A stretch of 64,000 nucleotides of DNA, taken from assembly GCF_048537545.1 (NCBI RefSeq), contig NZ_CP183218.1. One strand, given 5' to 3'. The stretch's first letter is position 1, and every line of letters starts with the position of its first letter. The notes below the pieces were generated by a model that saw nothing but the letters and a program-made list of their open reading frames with translations, had not been told where the DNA came from and ran no database searches. The position numbers and the translations under genes were made by a program. This document shows positions 44,635 to 53,105 of this stretch, in pieces. The stretch comes from Chania fonticola_B (GTDB lineage Bacteria; Pseudomonadota; Gammaproteobacteria; Enterobacterales; Enterobacteriaceae).

Positions 44635-45456
44635 ATGACTGATTCACAAATCCGCATCGCGATTGCGGGTTCCGGTGGCCGCATGGGGCGCCAATTGATA
44701 CAGGCCGTGCAGCAGGCACAGGGCGTGGTATTGGGTGCAGCACTGGAGCGCCCGGGTTCTAGCCTGGTTGGTACAGATGCCGGCGAACTGGCTGGTGTTG
44801 GCGCAGTAGGTGTCACCGTCAGCGATAACCTGGAAAAGGTCGTCAATGATTTCGATATCCTGATCGATTTCACACGCCCGGAAGGCACTCTGGCCCATCT
44901 GGCGTTTTGCGTGGCCCACGGCAAAGCCATGGTGATCGGTACCACCGGCTTTGATGATGCGGGTAAAGCGACTATTCAGGCCGCTGCGCAGCAGATTGGT
45001 ATCGTGTTTGCCGCCAACTTCAGCGTGGGTGTCAACGTGGTGCTCAAGCTGTTGGAAAAAGCGGCCAAGGTGATGGGCGATTATACCGATATCGAAATTG
45101 TGGAAGCTCATCACCGCCACAAGGTAGATGCTCCTTCAGGAACGGCGTTAGCCATGGGCGAGGCGATTGCCGGTGCTTTGGGACGCGATCTGAAAGAGTG
45201 TGCGGTTTACGAGCGTGTGGGTTATACCGGCGAGCGCGATCCAAAGAGCATCGGCTTTGCCACCATTCGTGCCGGGGATATAGTGGGTGAACATACCGCC
45301 ATGTTTGCCGATATTGGCGAGCGAGTAGAGATCACCCATAAAGCCTCAAGCCGGATGACGTTTGCCAATGGCGCGGTCCGTGCCGCATCCTGGATCTCAA
45401 ACCAGCATAATGGGCTGTTTGATATGCGAGACGTGCTCGGTTTAGACCAGTTATAA
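44635..45456 (+). CDS. dapB: 4-hydroxy-tetrahydrodipicolinate reductase
   Basis: A 273-residue NAD(P)H-dependent enzyme of lysine and diaminopimelate synthesis, the same length as E. coli DapB. The dinucleotide-binding motif is AIAGSGGRMGRQLI (about 8-21). The catalytic and substrate region is EAHHRHKVDAPSGTA (about 157-171). The ATG at 44635 follows GAGAGCGAAG and aligns with E. coli; the ten-codon extension is rejected. It has its own terminator. Confidence 0.98.
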   Translation: MTDSQIRIAIAGSGGRMGRQLIQAVQQAQGVVLGAALERPGSSLVGTDAGELAGVGAVGVTVSDNLEKVVNDFDILIDFTRPEGTLAHLAFCVAHGKAMVIGTTGFDDAGKATIQAAAQQIGIVFAANFSVGVNVVLKLLEKAAKVMGDYTDIEIVEAHHRHKVDAPSGTALAMGEAIAGALGRDLKECAVYERVGYTGERDPKSIGFATIRAGDIVGEHTAMFADIGERVEITHKASSRMTFANGAVRAASWISNQHNGLFDMRDVLGLDQL

Positions 45457-45509
45457 TTTATTGAACACCATCGTGATGTGGTTGTGTTGATCATAATGAT
45501 ATGATAATC

Positions 45510-45537
45510 GGACAATAATTTTATTGTCCTTTTTTTT
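45510..45537 (+). terminator. dapB terminator
   Basis: Stem GGACAATAA / TTATTGTCC followed by eight T, about 55 bp after the dapB stop. Confidence 0.92.
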
Positions 45538-45685
45538 AACATTGAAAATGAGGCTTACGATTAATTTTGATGCTGTAATCTGTTTTTGTTGGCGTTATCT
45601 AGTCTTAATCCTGTTTTTTCCGTCATCTTTATTGCTCCCCACACCGATTTTAGCTGTTTTAAGCTATTTTTTCTGTCACTGTGTC

Positions 45686-45701
45686 TCGCAACCGTTTACT
45701 C
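45686..45701. promoter_or_regulatory. Candidate PurR box upstream of carA
   Basis: TCGCAACCGTTTACTC matches the PurR consensus ACGCAAACGTTTGCGT at 11 of 16 positions, including the central CG. PurR represses the upstream carAB promoter in E. coli from a similar place, about 90 bp before the P1-like promoter. Confidence 0.5.
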
Positions 45702-45786
45702 GGCCTAGTTTGCTGATGTTTTTGTGCCTGTGACCCCATTAAAACCCTGAGGTCAGCAAAAATAATGGAAAAAATGGCGCTTTATC

Positions 45787-45815
45787 TAGACAAGCGGGAC
45801 GCTCATCATTAAAAT
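45787..45815 (+). promoter_or_regulatory. Probable carAB P1 promoter
   Basis: -35 TAGACA (45787-45792), a 17-bp spacer, and -10 TAAAAT (45810-45815). The E. coli carAB operon has an upstream pyrimidine/purine-controlled P1 and a downstream arginine-controlled P2; this position fits P1. The 470 bp between dapB and carA otherwise hold only the terminator, the PurR-like box and the ARG boxes. Confidence 0.6.
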
Positions 45816-45876
45816 GCGCCCAATTTGCCAAAAATTGGCCTTGAGGGCGGTTTTTGCATTGATTTAGGGCGTGAAA

Positions 45877-45915
45877 TCTGAATTAATATGCAAATATTGT
45901 GATTGATTATTCCTC
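45877..45915 (+). promoter_or_regulatory. Tandem ArgR boxes before carA
   Basis: Box 1 TGAAT-TAAT-ATGCA (45879-45892) and box 2 TGATT-GATT-ATTCC (45900-45913) resemble the ARG box consensus TGAAT-N4-ATTCA and are spaced one standard 21-bp repeat apart. The layout matches the arginine-repressed P2 of E. coli carAB. Confidence 0.8.
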
Positions 45916-45925
45916 GGAGGGTGTT

Positions 45926-47074
45926 TTGATTAAGTCAGCGCTATTGGTTCTGGAAGACGGAACCCAATTCCACGGTCGGGCCATCGGGGCAGAAGGTACG
46001 GCAGTGGGGGAAGTGGTCTTCAATACCTCGATGACCGGTTATCAAGAAATCCTCACTGATCCTTCCTACTCCCGCCAGATCGTTACTCTTACTTATCCTC
46101 ATATCGGCAATGTCGGCACCAATGATTCCGACGCAGAATCCTCCGCTGTTCATGCTCAAGGCCTTGTCATCCGCGACCTGCCACTGATTGCCAGCAACTA
46201 CCGCAACGAAATGGGCCTGGCCGATTACCTCAAGCGTCACAATATCGTGGCGATTGCCGATATCGATACCCGCAAGCTGACCCGCCTGCTGCGTGAGAAA
46301 GGCGCACAGAACGGCTGTATCATCGCGGGCGACCTCACCGATGCCGAACTGGCGCTGCAGAAAGCCAAAGCTTTCCCTGGCCTGAAAGGCATGGACCTGG
46401 CGAAAGAGGTCACCACCAAAGAGGCTTACGCCTGGCAACAGGGGAGCTGGACGCTGGAAGGCGATTTGCCGGAGGCCAAACCTGCGGGCGAACTGCCTTA
46501 CCATGTGGTGGCCTACGATTACGGCGCCAAGCGTAACATCCTGCGTATGCTGGTGGATCGCGGCTGCCGCCTCACCGTGGTGCCAGCGCAAACCCCTGCG
46601 GAAGTGGTGCTGAAAATGGCTCCGGACGGCATCTTCCTGTCCAACGGCCCTGGTGACCCAGAGCCTTGCGATTACGCCATCAGCGCCATCAAACGCTTCC
46701 TGGAAACCGATATCCCGGTATTTGGTATCTGCCTGGGCCACCAACTGTTGGCGTTGGCCAGCGGTGCCAACACCATGAAGATGAAGCTTGGCCACCACGG
46801 CGGTAACCACCCGGTGAAGGATCTGGATAACAACACCGTGATGATCACCGCGCAGAACCATGGCTTTGCCGTTGATGAAAATAATCTGCCGAGCACGTTG
46901 CGGGTCACGCATAAATCCCTGTTCGACCACACGGTGCAGGGCATCCATCGTACCGATAAAGCCGCGTTCAGCTTCCAGGGGCACCCAGAAGCCAGCCCAG
47001 GCCCGCACGATGCCGCGCCGCTGTTCGATCACTTTATCGAACTGATTGAGACTTACCGTACCAACGCCAAATAA
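45926..47074 (+). CDS. carA: Carbamoyl-phosphate synthase small subunit
   Basis: A 382-residue glutamine amidotransferase subunit feeding ammonia to CarB for arginine and pyrimidine synthesis. The class I glutaminase has the nucleophile in FGICLGHQLLAL and the histidine/glutamate pair in GHPEASPGPHD. The start is TTG at 45926, preceded by GGAGGG, exactly as in E. coli carA (MIKSALLVLEDG). The upstream ATG at 45899 falls inside the ArgR boxes and is rejected. carB follows after 18 bp. Confidence 0.98.
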   Translation: MIKSALLVLEDGTQFHGRAIGAEGTAVGEVVFNTSMTGYQEILTDPSYSRQIVTLTYPHIGNVGTNDSDAESSAVHAQGLVIRDLPLIASNYRNEMGLADYLKRHNIVAIADIDTRKLTRLLREKGAQNGCIIAGDLTDAELALQKAKAFPGLKGMDLAKEVTTKEAYAWQQGSWTLEGDLPEAKPAGELPYHVVAYDYGAKRNILRMLVDRGCRLTVVPAQTPAEVVLKMAPDGIFLSNGPGDPEPCDYAISAIKRFLETDIPVFGICLGHQLLALASGANTMKMKLGHHGGNHPVKDLDNNTVMITAQNHGFAVDENNLPSTLRVTHKSLFDHTVQGIHRTDKAAFSFQGHPEASPGPHDAAPLFDHFIELIETYRTNAK

Positions 47075-47092
47075 TCAGGAGCCAGAAAAGCC

Positions 47093-50000
47093 ATGCCAAA
47101 ACGTACAGATATAAAAAGCATCCTGATCCTCGGCGCTGGCCCGATCGTTATCGGCCAGGCGTGTGAATTTGACTACTCTGGTGCCCAGGCGTGTAAGGCG
47201 CTGCGTGAAGAAGGTTACCGCGTCGTACTGGTCAACTCGAACCCGGCCACCATCATGACCGACCCCGAAATGGCCGATGCCACCTATATCGAGCCGATCC
47301 ACTGGGAAGTGGTGCGTAAAATCATCGAGAAAGAGCGCCCGGATGCGGTGCTGCCAACCATGGGTGGGCAAACCGCACTGAACTGTGCGTTGGAGCTGGA
47401 ACGTCAGGGCGTACTGGCCGAGTTCGGCGTTACCATGATCGGCGCTACCGCCGATGCCATCGATAAAGCTGAAGACCGCCGCCGTTTCGATATCGCCATG
47501 AAGAAAATTGGCCTGGACACGGCGCGTTCCGGCATTGCCCATAATATGGAAGAAGCGTTGGCGGTGGCAGCCGATGTGGGCTTCCCTTGCATTATCCGCC
47601 CGTCATTCACCATGGGCGGCACCGGTGGCGGTATCGCCTATAACCGTGAAGAGTTCGAAGAGATCTGCGAACGCGGTCTGGATCTGTCCCCGACCAAAGA
47701 GCTGCTGATTGACGAATCGCTGATCGGCTGGAAAGAGTACGAGATGGAGGTGGTGCGCGATAAGAATGACAACTGCATCATCGTCTGCTCGATCGAAAAC
47801 ATCGATGCCATGGGTATCCATACCGGTGACTCCATCACGGTGGCTCCAGCGCAAACGCTGACCGACAAAGAATACCAAATCATGCGTAACGCCTCGATGG
47901 CGGTACTGCGTGAGATCGGCGTGGAAACCGGCGGCTCCAACGTGCAGTTCTCGGTGAACCCGAAAACCGGCCGCCTGATCGTGATTGAAATGAATCCACG
48001 CGTATCCCGTTCATCGGCGCTGGCCTCGAAAGCCACCGGCTTCCCGATTGCCAAGATCGCCGCCAAGCTGGCGGTGGGTTACACCCTCGATGAGCTGATG
48101 AATGACATCACCGGTGGCCGTACGCCAGCCTCCTTTGAACCTTCCATTGACTACGTCGTCACCAAGATCCCGCGCTTCAACTTCGAGAAGTTTGCCGGTG
48201 CCAACGATCGCCTGACCACCCAGATGAAGTCGGTCGGCGAAGTGATGGCAATTGGCCGCACCCAGCAAGAGTCGTTGCAGAAAGCGCTACGCGGCCTGGA
48301 AGTGGGTGCGACCGGGTTCGATCCGAAAGTGAGCCTGGACGATCCGGAAGCCTTGACCAAGATCCGCCGTGAGCTGAAAGATGCCGGTTCAGATCGCATC
48401 TGGTATATCGCCGATGCTTTCCGCGCCGGTCTGTCCGTCGATGGCGTGTTCAATCTGACCAACATCGACCGCTGGTTCCTGGTGCAGATTGAAGAGCTGG
48501 TGCGTCTGGAAGAGCAGGTTGCCGAAGCGGGCATCAACGGCCTGAACGCTGATTTCCTGCGTACGCTCAAGCGTAAAGGTTTTGCCGATGCGCGCCTGGC
48601 CAAGCTGGCTGGCGTAGCGGAAAGCGAAATCCGCAAGCTGCGCCACAGCTTCAACATGCACCCGGTCTACAAGCGTGTGGATACCTGTGCGGCAGAGTTT
48701 GCAACCGACACCGCCTACATGTATTCCACCTACGAAGACGAGTGTGAATCCAACCCGACCAACGATCGTCCGAAAATCATGATCCTGGGCGGTGGCCCGA
48801 ACCGTATCGGCCAGGGCATCGAGTTCGACTATTGCTGCGTACATGCTTCGCTGGCGCTGCGCGAAGACGGCTACGAGACCATCATGGTCAACTGTAACCC
48901 GGAAACCGTCTCTACCGACTACGACACCTCGGATCGCTTGTATTTCGAACCGGTGACGCTGGAAGACGTGCTGGAAATCGTGCGCATCGAGAAACCAAAA
49001 GGCGTGATCGTGCAGTACGGCGGGCAAACCCCGTTGAAACTGGCGCGTGAGCTGGAAGCGGCAGGCGTGCCGATTATCGGCACCAGCCCGGATGCGATTG
49101 ACCGTGCCGAAGACCGTGAACGCTTCCAGCAGGCGGTTAACCGCTTGGGCCTGAAGCAGCCTGCCAACGCCACCGTGGCAACCATCGAGCAGGCGGTTGA
49201 GAAAGCGGCCGGTATCGGTTATCCGTTGGTAGTTCGCCCATCCTACGTACTGGGCGGCCGTGCGATGGAGATCGTTTATGACGACATCGACCTGCGCCGT
49301 TACTTCCAGAACGCAGTCAGCGTGTCCAACGATGCGCCCGTGCTGCTGGACCGCTTCCTGGACGACGCAGTAGAAGTGGATGTGGATGCTATCTGTGACG
49401 GCGAGCGCGTGCTGATCGGTGGCATTATGGAGCATATCGAACAGGCTGGTGTCCACTCCGGTGACTCCGCTTGTTCACTGCCAGCCTACACGCTGAGCAA
49501 AGATATCCAGGATGTGATGCGCCAGCAGGTTGAAAAACTGGCGTTTGAACTGCAGGTCCGTGGCCTGATGAACGTGCAGTTTGCGGTGAAGAACAACGAA
49601 GTCTACCTGATCGAAGTGAACCCACGTGCCGCGCGTACCGTACCGTTCGTTTCCAAGGCCACCGGCGTCGCGCTGGCAAAAGTGGCGGCGCGTGTGATGG
49701 CCGGTAAATCACTGGCCGAACAAGGCGTGACTGAAGAGGTCATCCCGCCGTACTACTCGGTCAAGGAAGTGGTGCTACCGTTCAACAAGTTCCCAGGCGT
49801 TGATCCGATCCTCGGGCCAGAAATGCGCTCGACCGGTGAAGTGATGGGCGTTGGTCGCACCTTCGCCGAAGCCTTCTCCAAGGCGATGTTGGGCAGTAAT
49901 TCCGGCATGAAGAAAGGCCGTGCGCTGCTGTCGGTGCGCAGTGGGGACAAGGCTCGCGTTGTGGATTTGGCTGCCAGCCTGCTCAAACAGGGCTTTGAAC

Positions 50001-50314
50001 TGGATGCCACCCACGGCACCGCAGTGGTGCTGGGCGAAGCGGGGATTAACCCGCGCCTGGTCAACAAGGTGCATGAAGGGCGTCCGCACATTCAGGATCG
50101 CATCAAGAACGGCGAGTACACCTACATCGTGAATACCACGGCGGGGCGTCAGGCGATTGAAGACTCCAAGCTCATCCGCCGCAGTGCGCTGCAGTATAAA
50201 GTGCACTACGACACCACGATGAACGGTGGTTTTGCCACCTCGATGGCGATGAAGGCCGATCCAACCGAGCAGGTGACTTCGGTGCAGGAACTACACGCAC
50301 GTATCACCAAGTAA
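47093..50314 (+). CDS. carB: Carbamoyl-phosphate synthase large subunit
   Basis: A 1073-residue synthetase with two homologous ATP-grasp halves. The first, ILILGAGPIVIGQACEFDYS (about 11-30), forms carboxyphosphate. The second, LGGGPNRIGQGIEFDYC (about 563-579), phosphorylates carbamate. A C-terminal MGS-like domain (about 935-1073) is the allosteric site for UMP, IMP and ornithine. Length equals E. coli CarB. A strong terminator ends the operon. Confidence 0.98.
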   Translation: MPKRTDIKSILILGAGPIVIGQACEFDYSGAQACKALREEGYRVVLVNSNPATIMTDPEMADATYIEPIHWEVVRKIIEKERPDAVLPTMGGQTALNCALELERQGVLAEFGVTMIGATADAIDKAEDRRRFDIAMKKIGLDTARSGIAHNMEEALAVAADVGFPCIIRPSFTMGGTGGGIAYNREEFEEICERGLDLSPTKELLIDESLIGWKEYEMEVVRDKNDNCIIVCSIENIDAMGIHTGDSITVAPAQTLTDKEYQIMRNASMAVLREIGVETGGSNVQFSVNPKTGRLIVIEMNPRVSRSSALASKATGFPIAKIAAKLAVGYTLDELMNDITGGRTPASFEPSIDYVVTKIPRFNFEKFAGANDRLTTQMKSVGEVMAIGRTQQESLQKALRGLEVGATGFDPKVSLDDPEALTKIRRELKDAGSDRIWYIADAFRAGLSVDGVFNLTNIDRWFLVQIEELVRLEEQVAEAGINGLNADFLRTLKRKGFADARLAKLAGVAESEIRKLRHSFNMHPVYKRVDTCAAEFATDTAYMYSTYEDECESNPTNDRPKIMILGGGPNRIGQGIEFDYCCVHASLALREDGYETIMVNCNPETVSTDYDTSDRLYFEPVTLEDVLEIVRIEKPKGVIVQYGGQTPLKLARELEAAGVPIIGTSPDAIDRAEDRERFQQAVNRLGLKQPANATVATIEQAVEKAAGIGYPLVVRPSYVLGGRAMEIVYDDIDLRRYFQNAVSVSNDAPVLLDRFLDDAVEVDVDAICDGERVLIGGIMEHIEQAGVHSGDSACSLPAYTLSKDIQDVMRQQVEKLAFELQVRGLMNVQFAVKNNEVYLIEVNPRAARTVPFVSKATGVALAKVAARVMAGKSLAEQGVTEEVIPPYYSVKEVVLPFNKFPGVDPILGPEMRSTGEVMGVGRTFAEAFSKAMLGSNSGMKKGRALLSVRSGDKARVVDLAASLLKQGFELDATHGTAVVLGEAGINPRLVNKVHEGRPHIQDRIKNGEYTYIVNTTAGRQAIEDSKLIRRSALQYKVHYDTTMNGGFATSMAMKADPTEQVTSVQELHARITK

Positions 50315-50336
50315 GTTAATAACTTGGTTGCCACTG

Positions 50337-50363
50337 AGGCGCTGCTTTTGCAGCGCCTTTTTT
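50337..50363 (+). terminator. carAB terminator
   Basis: Stem AGGCGCTGC-TTTT-GCAGCGCCT followed by six T. Confidence 0.95.
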
Positions 50364-50432
50364 GTTGCCGCAGCAACCCAAAGGTTGCGGTTTGCGGCTT
50401 GTGCTGATTTTGTGGGGGTGCGTCATATTTTT

Positions 50433-50454
50433 GGGATGACAAATTTGATATCCC
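50433..50454. promoter_or_regulatory. 22-bp near-palindrome upstream of the dioxygenase gene
   Basis: Outer arms GGGAT and ATCCC surround a central CAAATTTG, with two mismatched pairs between. It lies 77 bp upstream of the dioxygenase start codon, past the carB terminator, where a promoter is expected. An operator function is inferred; no regulator gene is adjacent. Confidence 0.4.
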
Positions 50455-50530
50455 ATTATCTTTATCTATTTTTAATGGTGATTACTGTTATTTTCTGTTG
50501 TGAAACAGGCCTGTTCAATAAGGTGTCATC

Positions 50531-51169
50531 ATGCTCAACAAACACGAGAATATCCTGCAGATCACCCATCTTAGCCAGGAAGGGATTGCTCAACTGGCTC
50601 CTTCATTCAACACGCTTCCCCACACCCAGCATGCGGATGGCAAGTACCGCCTGCGGCGTTATTCCGTCCTGCGTTTTCAGCAAGGCTTGGTGGTAGAGAC
50701 GGGCAAACATGAGTTTGTACAGTCTGAGGATATCAACCATTTTCAGGGCAATATCGTCCGCCAATTCGAACCGCTCTTGACCACGACCTGGCAAAATGAG
50801 GGGATGCGCGAAATGTGCGAGGTCTTTGTTAATAGCAATGACCTACCGGACAACCAGGAGATAGAGATCCACCAAATCCGCATTACCACCACCTATGTTG
50901 AAACTCAGGTGGCACCGGAAGGTATCCATCGCGATGGTTTTGATCACATCGCGATAGTCGGTATCGACAGGCATAACATTGTCGGCGGGGATATCCTGCT
51001 CTATAACAGCAATCGCGAAGAGCCATTTTTCCGTAAGGTGTTGGAAAATGGCGAAGTTGCCATGATTGCGGACAGTAAGTTGTGGCATAACGCCTGCCCA
51101 ATCCGTGCCGTCGAGACAGATAAAGAAGGGCATATGGATGTTTTTGTTCTGACAGCGAGGGTGGCATGA
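50531..51169 (+). CDS. Fe(II)/2-oxoglutarate dioxygenase, PF10014 (IDO-like) family
   Basis: A 212-residue protein whose overall pattern fits the PF10014 family, which includes the Bacillus L-isoleucine 4-hydroxylase and related enzymes acting on free aliphatic amino acids. The metal-binding facial triad is visible: H133 and D135 in GIHRDGFDHIA, and H186 in SKLWHNACPIR, 51 residues after D135. A free amino acid is the likely substrate, but which one is unknown. Its stop overlaps the next start by 4 bp (ATGA). The pair replaces the cai/fix region that E. coli K-12 has between carB and kefF. Confidence 0.82.
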   Translation: MLNKHENILQITHLSQEGIAQLAPSFNTLPHTQHADGKYRLRRYSVLRFQQGLVVETGKHEFVQSEDINHFQGNIVRQFEPLLTTTWQNEGMREMCEVFVNSNDLPDNQEIEIHQIRITTTYVETQVAPEGIHRDGFDHIAIVGIDRHNIVGGDILLYNSNREEPFFRKVLENGEVAMIADSKLWHNACPIRAVETDKEGHMDVFVLTARVA

Positions 51170-52407
51170 AATTTACGCCTGAACAAAGCCGGATGCAATT
51201 TAGCGCTCTGGGTCAGCTGTATCAAGGAAAAAGCGTGGTGTTCTTTGATGGCCCCGGTGGCTCACAGGTCCCGCTCACGGTGTTAGACAAGATGGTCGAT
51301 TATTTGGGCCACCATAATGCCAACCTGGGGGGACACTATTTTTCCAGTAAAGCCACTGAGCGAGTGATGTTACAAGCCAGAGAGTCTGTTCGGGCGTTGT
51401 TGAATGCCAGCTCGGCCGACAATATTGTCTTTGGCGCCAACATGACCTCACTGACTTTTCAACTGAGCCGCGCCATCAGCCGGGATTGGCAAGCCGGGGA
51501 CGAGGTGATCGTCACCGCTCTGGATCACTATGCGAACGTTTCGAGCTGGCAACAGGCCGCTGCCGATAAACAGGTCGTTGTTCATCAGGCCCCGGTTAAT
51601 GAGCAGGATTGTACGTTAGACGTCGATAAACTTTGTGCGCTTATTAACGCCAAAACCCGATTGGTGGCTGTTACCTACGCGTCAAATACCACAGGTTCGA
51701 TCGTGGATTTAAAGCGTATCGTTGAGGCGGCGCACCAGGTAGGCGCTTTGGTTTATGTAGATGCTGTGCACTATGCTCCACACCGTCTGATTGATGTTCA
51801 GGCGTTGGGTTGCGACATACTCCTGTGTTCCGCGTATAAGTTTTTTGGCCCACACGTCGGGATTGCCTATCTGGCTACGCCGTGGTTACAAACGTTACGT
51901 CCTTACAAGGTCGAGCCGGCCACCGATCTTGGCCCTGGGCGTTTTGAGACGGGAACTCAGAGTTTTGAAGGGCTTGCGGGAGTGACTGCTGCGATCGAAT
52001 ACCTGGCTCAGTGGGGAGAACCCGGTGCGCCGTTGCGCCAGCGCTTGCAAGACAGCTTTAGCCAACTCAGCCAGCATGAAGAAGCGCTCAGCGCTTATTT
52101 CCTGGAAAAACTACGGCAAGTGAAGGGGGCGCGCTTGTACGGTATCGATCGGCCCGATGCCAACCGCCGGACCCCGACTTTTGCCGTGACGTTTGCGCAC
52201 GGGCTGCCTGAAGAGGTTGCCAAGGCGCTGGGAGAACACAATATTTGTGTCGGCAACGGGCATTTTTATGCGCTGGGGCTGGTCCGCCAACTGGGTCTGG
52301 AGCAACGTGGCGGTGTCGTGCGGATCGGATTAATGCACTACAACACCCGCCAGGAAATTGACCGTTTGTTTGAGATTATCAACACGTTGAATCAGTCACT
52401 GCCGTAA
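51166..52407 (+). CDS. Class V PLP enzyme, cysteine-desulfurase-like without the SufS-type cysteine
   Basis: A 413-residue fold-type I PLP enzyme resembling SufS/CsdA. PLP contacts are H121 (LDHYANVSSW), D199 and H202 (VYVDAVHYAPH) and Schiff-base K225 (CSAYKFFGPH). R386 (VVRIGLMHYNT) matches the substrate-carboxylate arginine. Where SufS has the catalytic cysteine in GHHC, this protein has GHFY (365-368); the nearest cysteine is C361. It is therefore probably not a desulfurase; an aminotransferase, lyase or epimerase acting on the dioxygenase product is plausible. It resembles the VC1184 subfamily (TIGR01976). Translationally coupled to the gene before it. Confidence 0.82.
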   Translation: MKFTPEQSRMQFSALGQLYQGKSVVFFDGPGGSQVPLTVLDKMVDYLGHHNANLGGHYFSSKATERVMLQARESVRALLNASSADNIVFGANMTSLTFQLSRAISRDWQAGDEVIVTALDHYANVSSWQQAAADKQVVVHQAPVNEQDCTLDVDKLCALINAKTRLVAVTYASNTTGSIVDLKRIVEAAHQVGALVYVDAVHYAPHRLIDVQALGCDILLCSAYKFFGPHVGIAYLATPWLQTLRPYKVEPATDLGPGRFETGTQSFEGLAGVTAAIEYLAQWGEPGAPLRQRLQDSFSQLSQHEEALSAYFLEKLRQVKGARLYGIDRPDANRRTPTFAVTFAHGLPEEVAKALGEHNICVGNGHFYALGLVRQLGLEQRGGVVRIGLMHYNTRQEIDRLFEIINTLNQSLP

Positions 52408-52424
52408 GCCGGTGATGCCATATC

Positions 52425-52457
52425 GCCCCCATATCCTGACGATCAGGGGATGGGGGC
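52425..52457 (+). terminator. Strong hairpin after the PLP enzyme gene
   Basis: GCCCCCAT and ATGGGGGC flank an inner TCCTGACGATCAGGGG stem-loop, starting 18 bp after the stop codon. There is no T-run, so it may terminate weakly or protect the 3' end. Confidence 0.55.
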
Positions 52458-52544
52458 ATCGTGAGCCAGCAAGTTTTCATGCCAGTAATGGCGACACTAT
52501 GACTGGTATATACTCGTTGTATGAAACGCAACAGCGAGAAGCGC

Positions 52545-53105
52545 ATGATCCTGATTATTTACGCCCATCCCTATCCTCGGCATTCTCATGCCAACCAACG
52601 GTTACTGCAGGCGGTAAAAGACATTCCCGGCGTGGAGGTCCGTGCGCTGTATGAACTGTATCCGGATTTTAATATCGATATCGATGCCGAGCAGCGGGCG
52701 CTGGAACGGGCCGACATGGTGGTTTTACAGCATCCGATGCAGTGGTATAGCCTGCCGCCGTTGCTGAAACTGTGGATCGACAAAGTGCTGGAGCATGGCT
52801 GGGCCTATGGCCACGAGGGCAACGCCCTGGTGGGGAAAGACTGCCTATGGGCGGTCACCAGCGGCGGAGATGAGCAGCATTTCGCGTTGGGCGATTACCC
52901 CAACTTTGCCGCACTGGGCCAGCCGCTGCAGGCCACAGCGATTTACTGCGGTATGAAGTGGCAACCGTATTTTGCCGTGCACAACACCTTTACCTGTAAC
53001 GAACCGGCCTTGATCGCCGCTGGAGAAGCCTATCGCCAGCGGCTGGTGCAGTATCTGATGGAACACAGTGATCCAGCAGCAGAGCAGGAGTCCGTGCATG
53101 GATAA
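52545..53105 (+). CDS. kefF: KefF, ancillary NAD(P)H oxidoreductase of KefC
   Basis: A 186-residue flavodoxin-fold quinone reductase needed for full KefC activity. Motifs are MILIIYAHPYPRHSHAN at the start, the flavin-binding HPMQWYSLPPLLKLWIDKV, and GWAYGHEGNAL. The ATG at 52545 aligns with E. coli KefF and follows GAGAAG; the eight-codon extension is rejected. It overlaps kefC by 8 bp, as expected for a membrane-bound complex made together. Confidence 0.95.
   Translation: MILIIYAHPYPRHSHANQRLLQAVKDIPGVEVRALYELYPDFNIDIDAEQRALERADMVVLQHPMQWYSLPPLLKLWIDKVLEHGWAYGHEGNALVGKDCLWAVTSGGDEQHFALGDYPNFAALGQPLQATAIYCGMKWQPYFAVHNTFTCNEPALIAAGEAYRQRLVQYLMEHSDPAAEQESVHG

Noticed and set aside
45486..45510. 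Fur-box-like AT-rich sequence (ATAATGATATGATAATC)
   Set aside because: It lies between the dapB stop and its terminator, not in a promoter, and the match to the Fur consensus is partial.
45524..45733. 69-codon hydrophobic ORF between dapB and carA
   Set aside because: It starts inside the T-run of the dapB terminator, has no Shine-Dalgarno, and its hydrophobicity follows from T-rich sequence. The region holds carAB control sites.
45941..47032. 363-codon open frame antisense to carA
   Set aside because: Shadow of carA; histidine/glutamine-rich translation typical of reverse-complemented coding sequence.
48389..49456. 355-codon open frame antisense to carB
   Set aside because: Same reason as the carA shadow: it mirrors a conserved gene and has no recognisable domain or ribosome-binding site.
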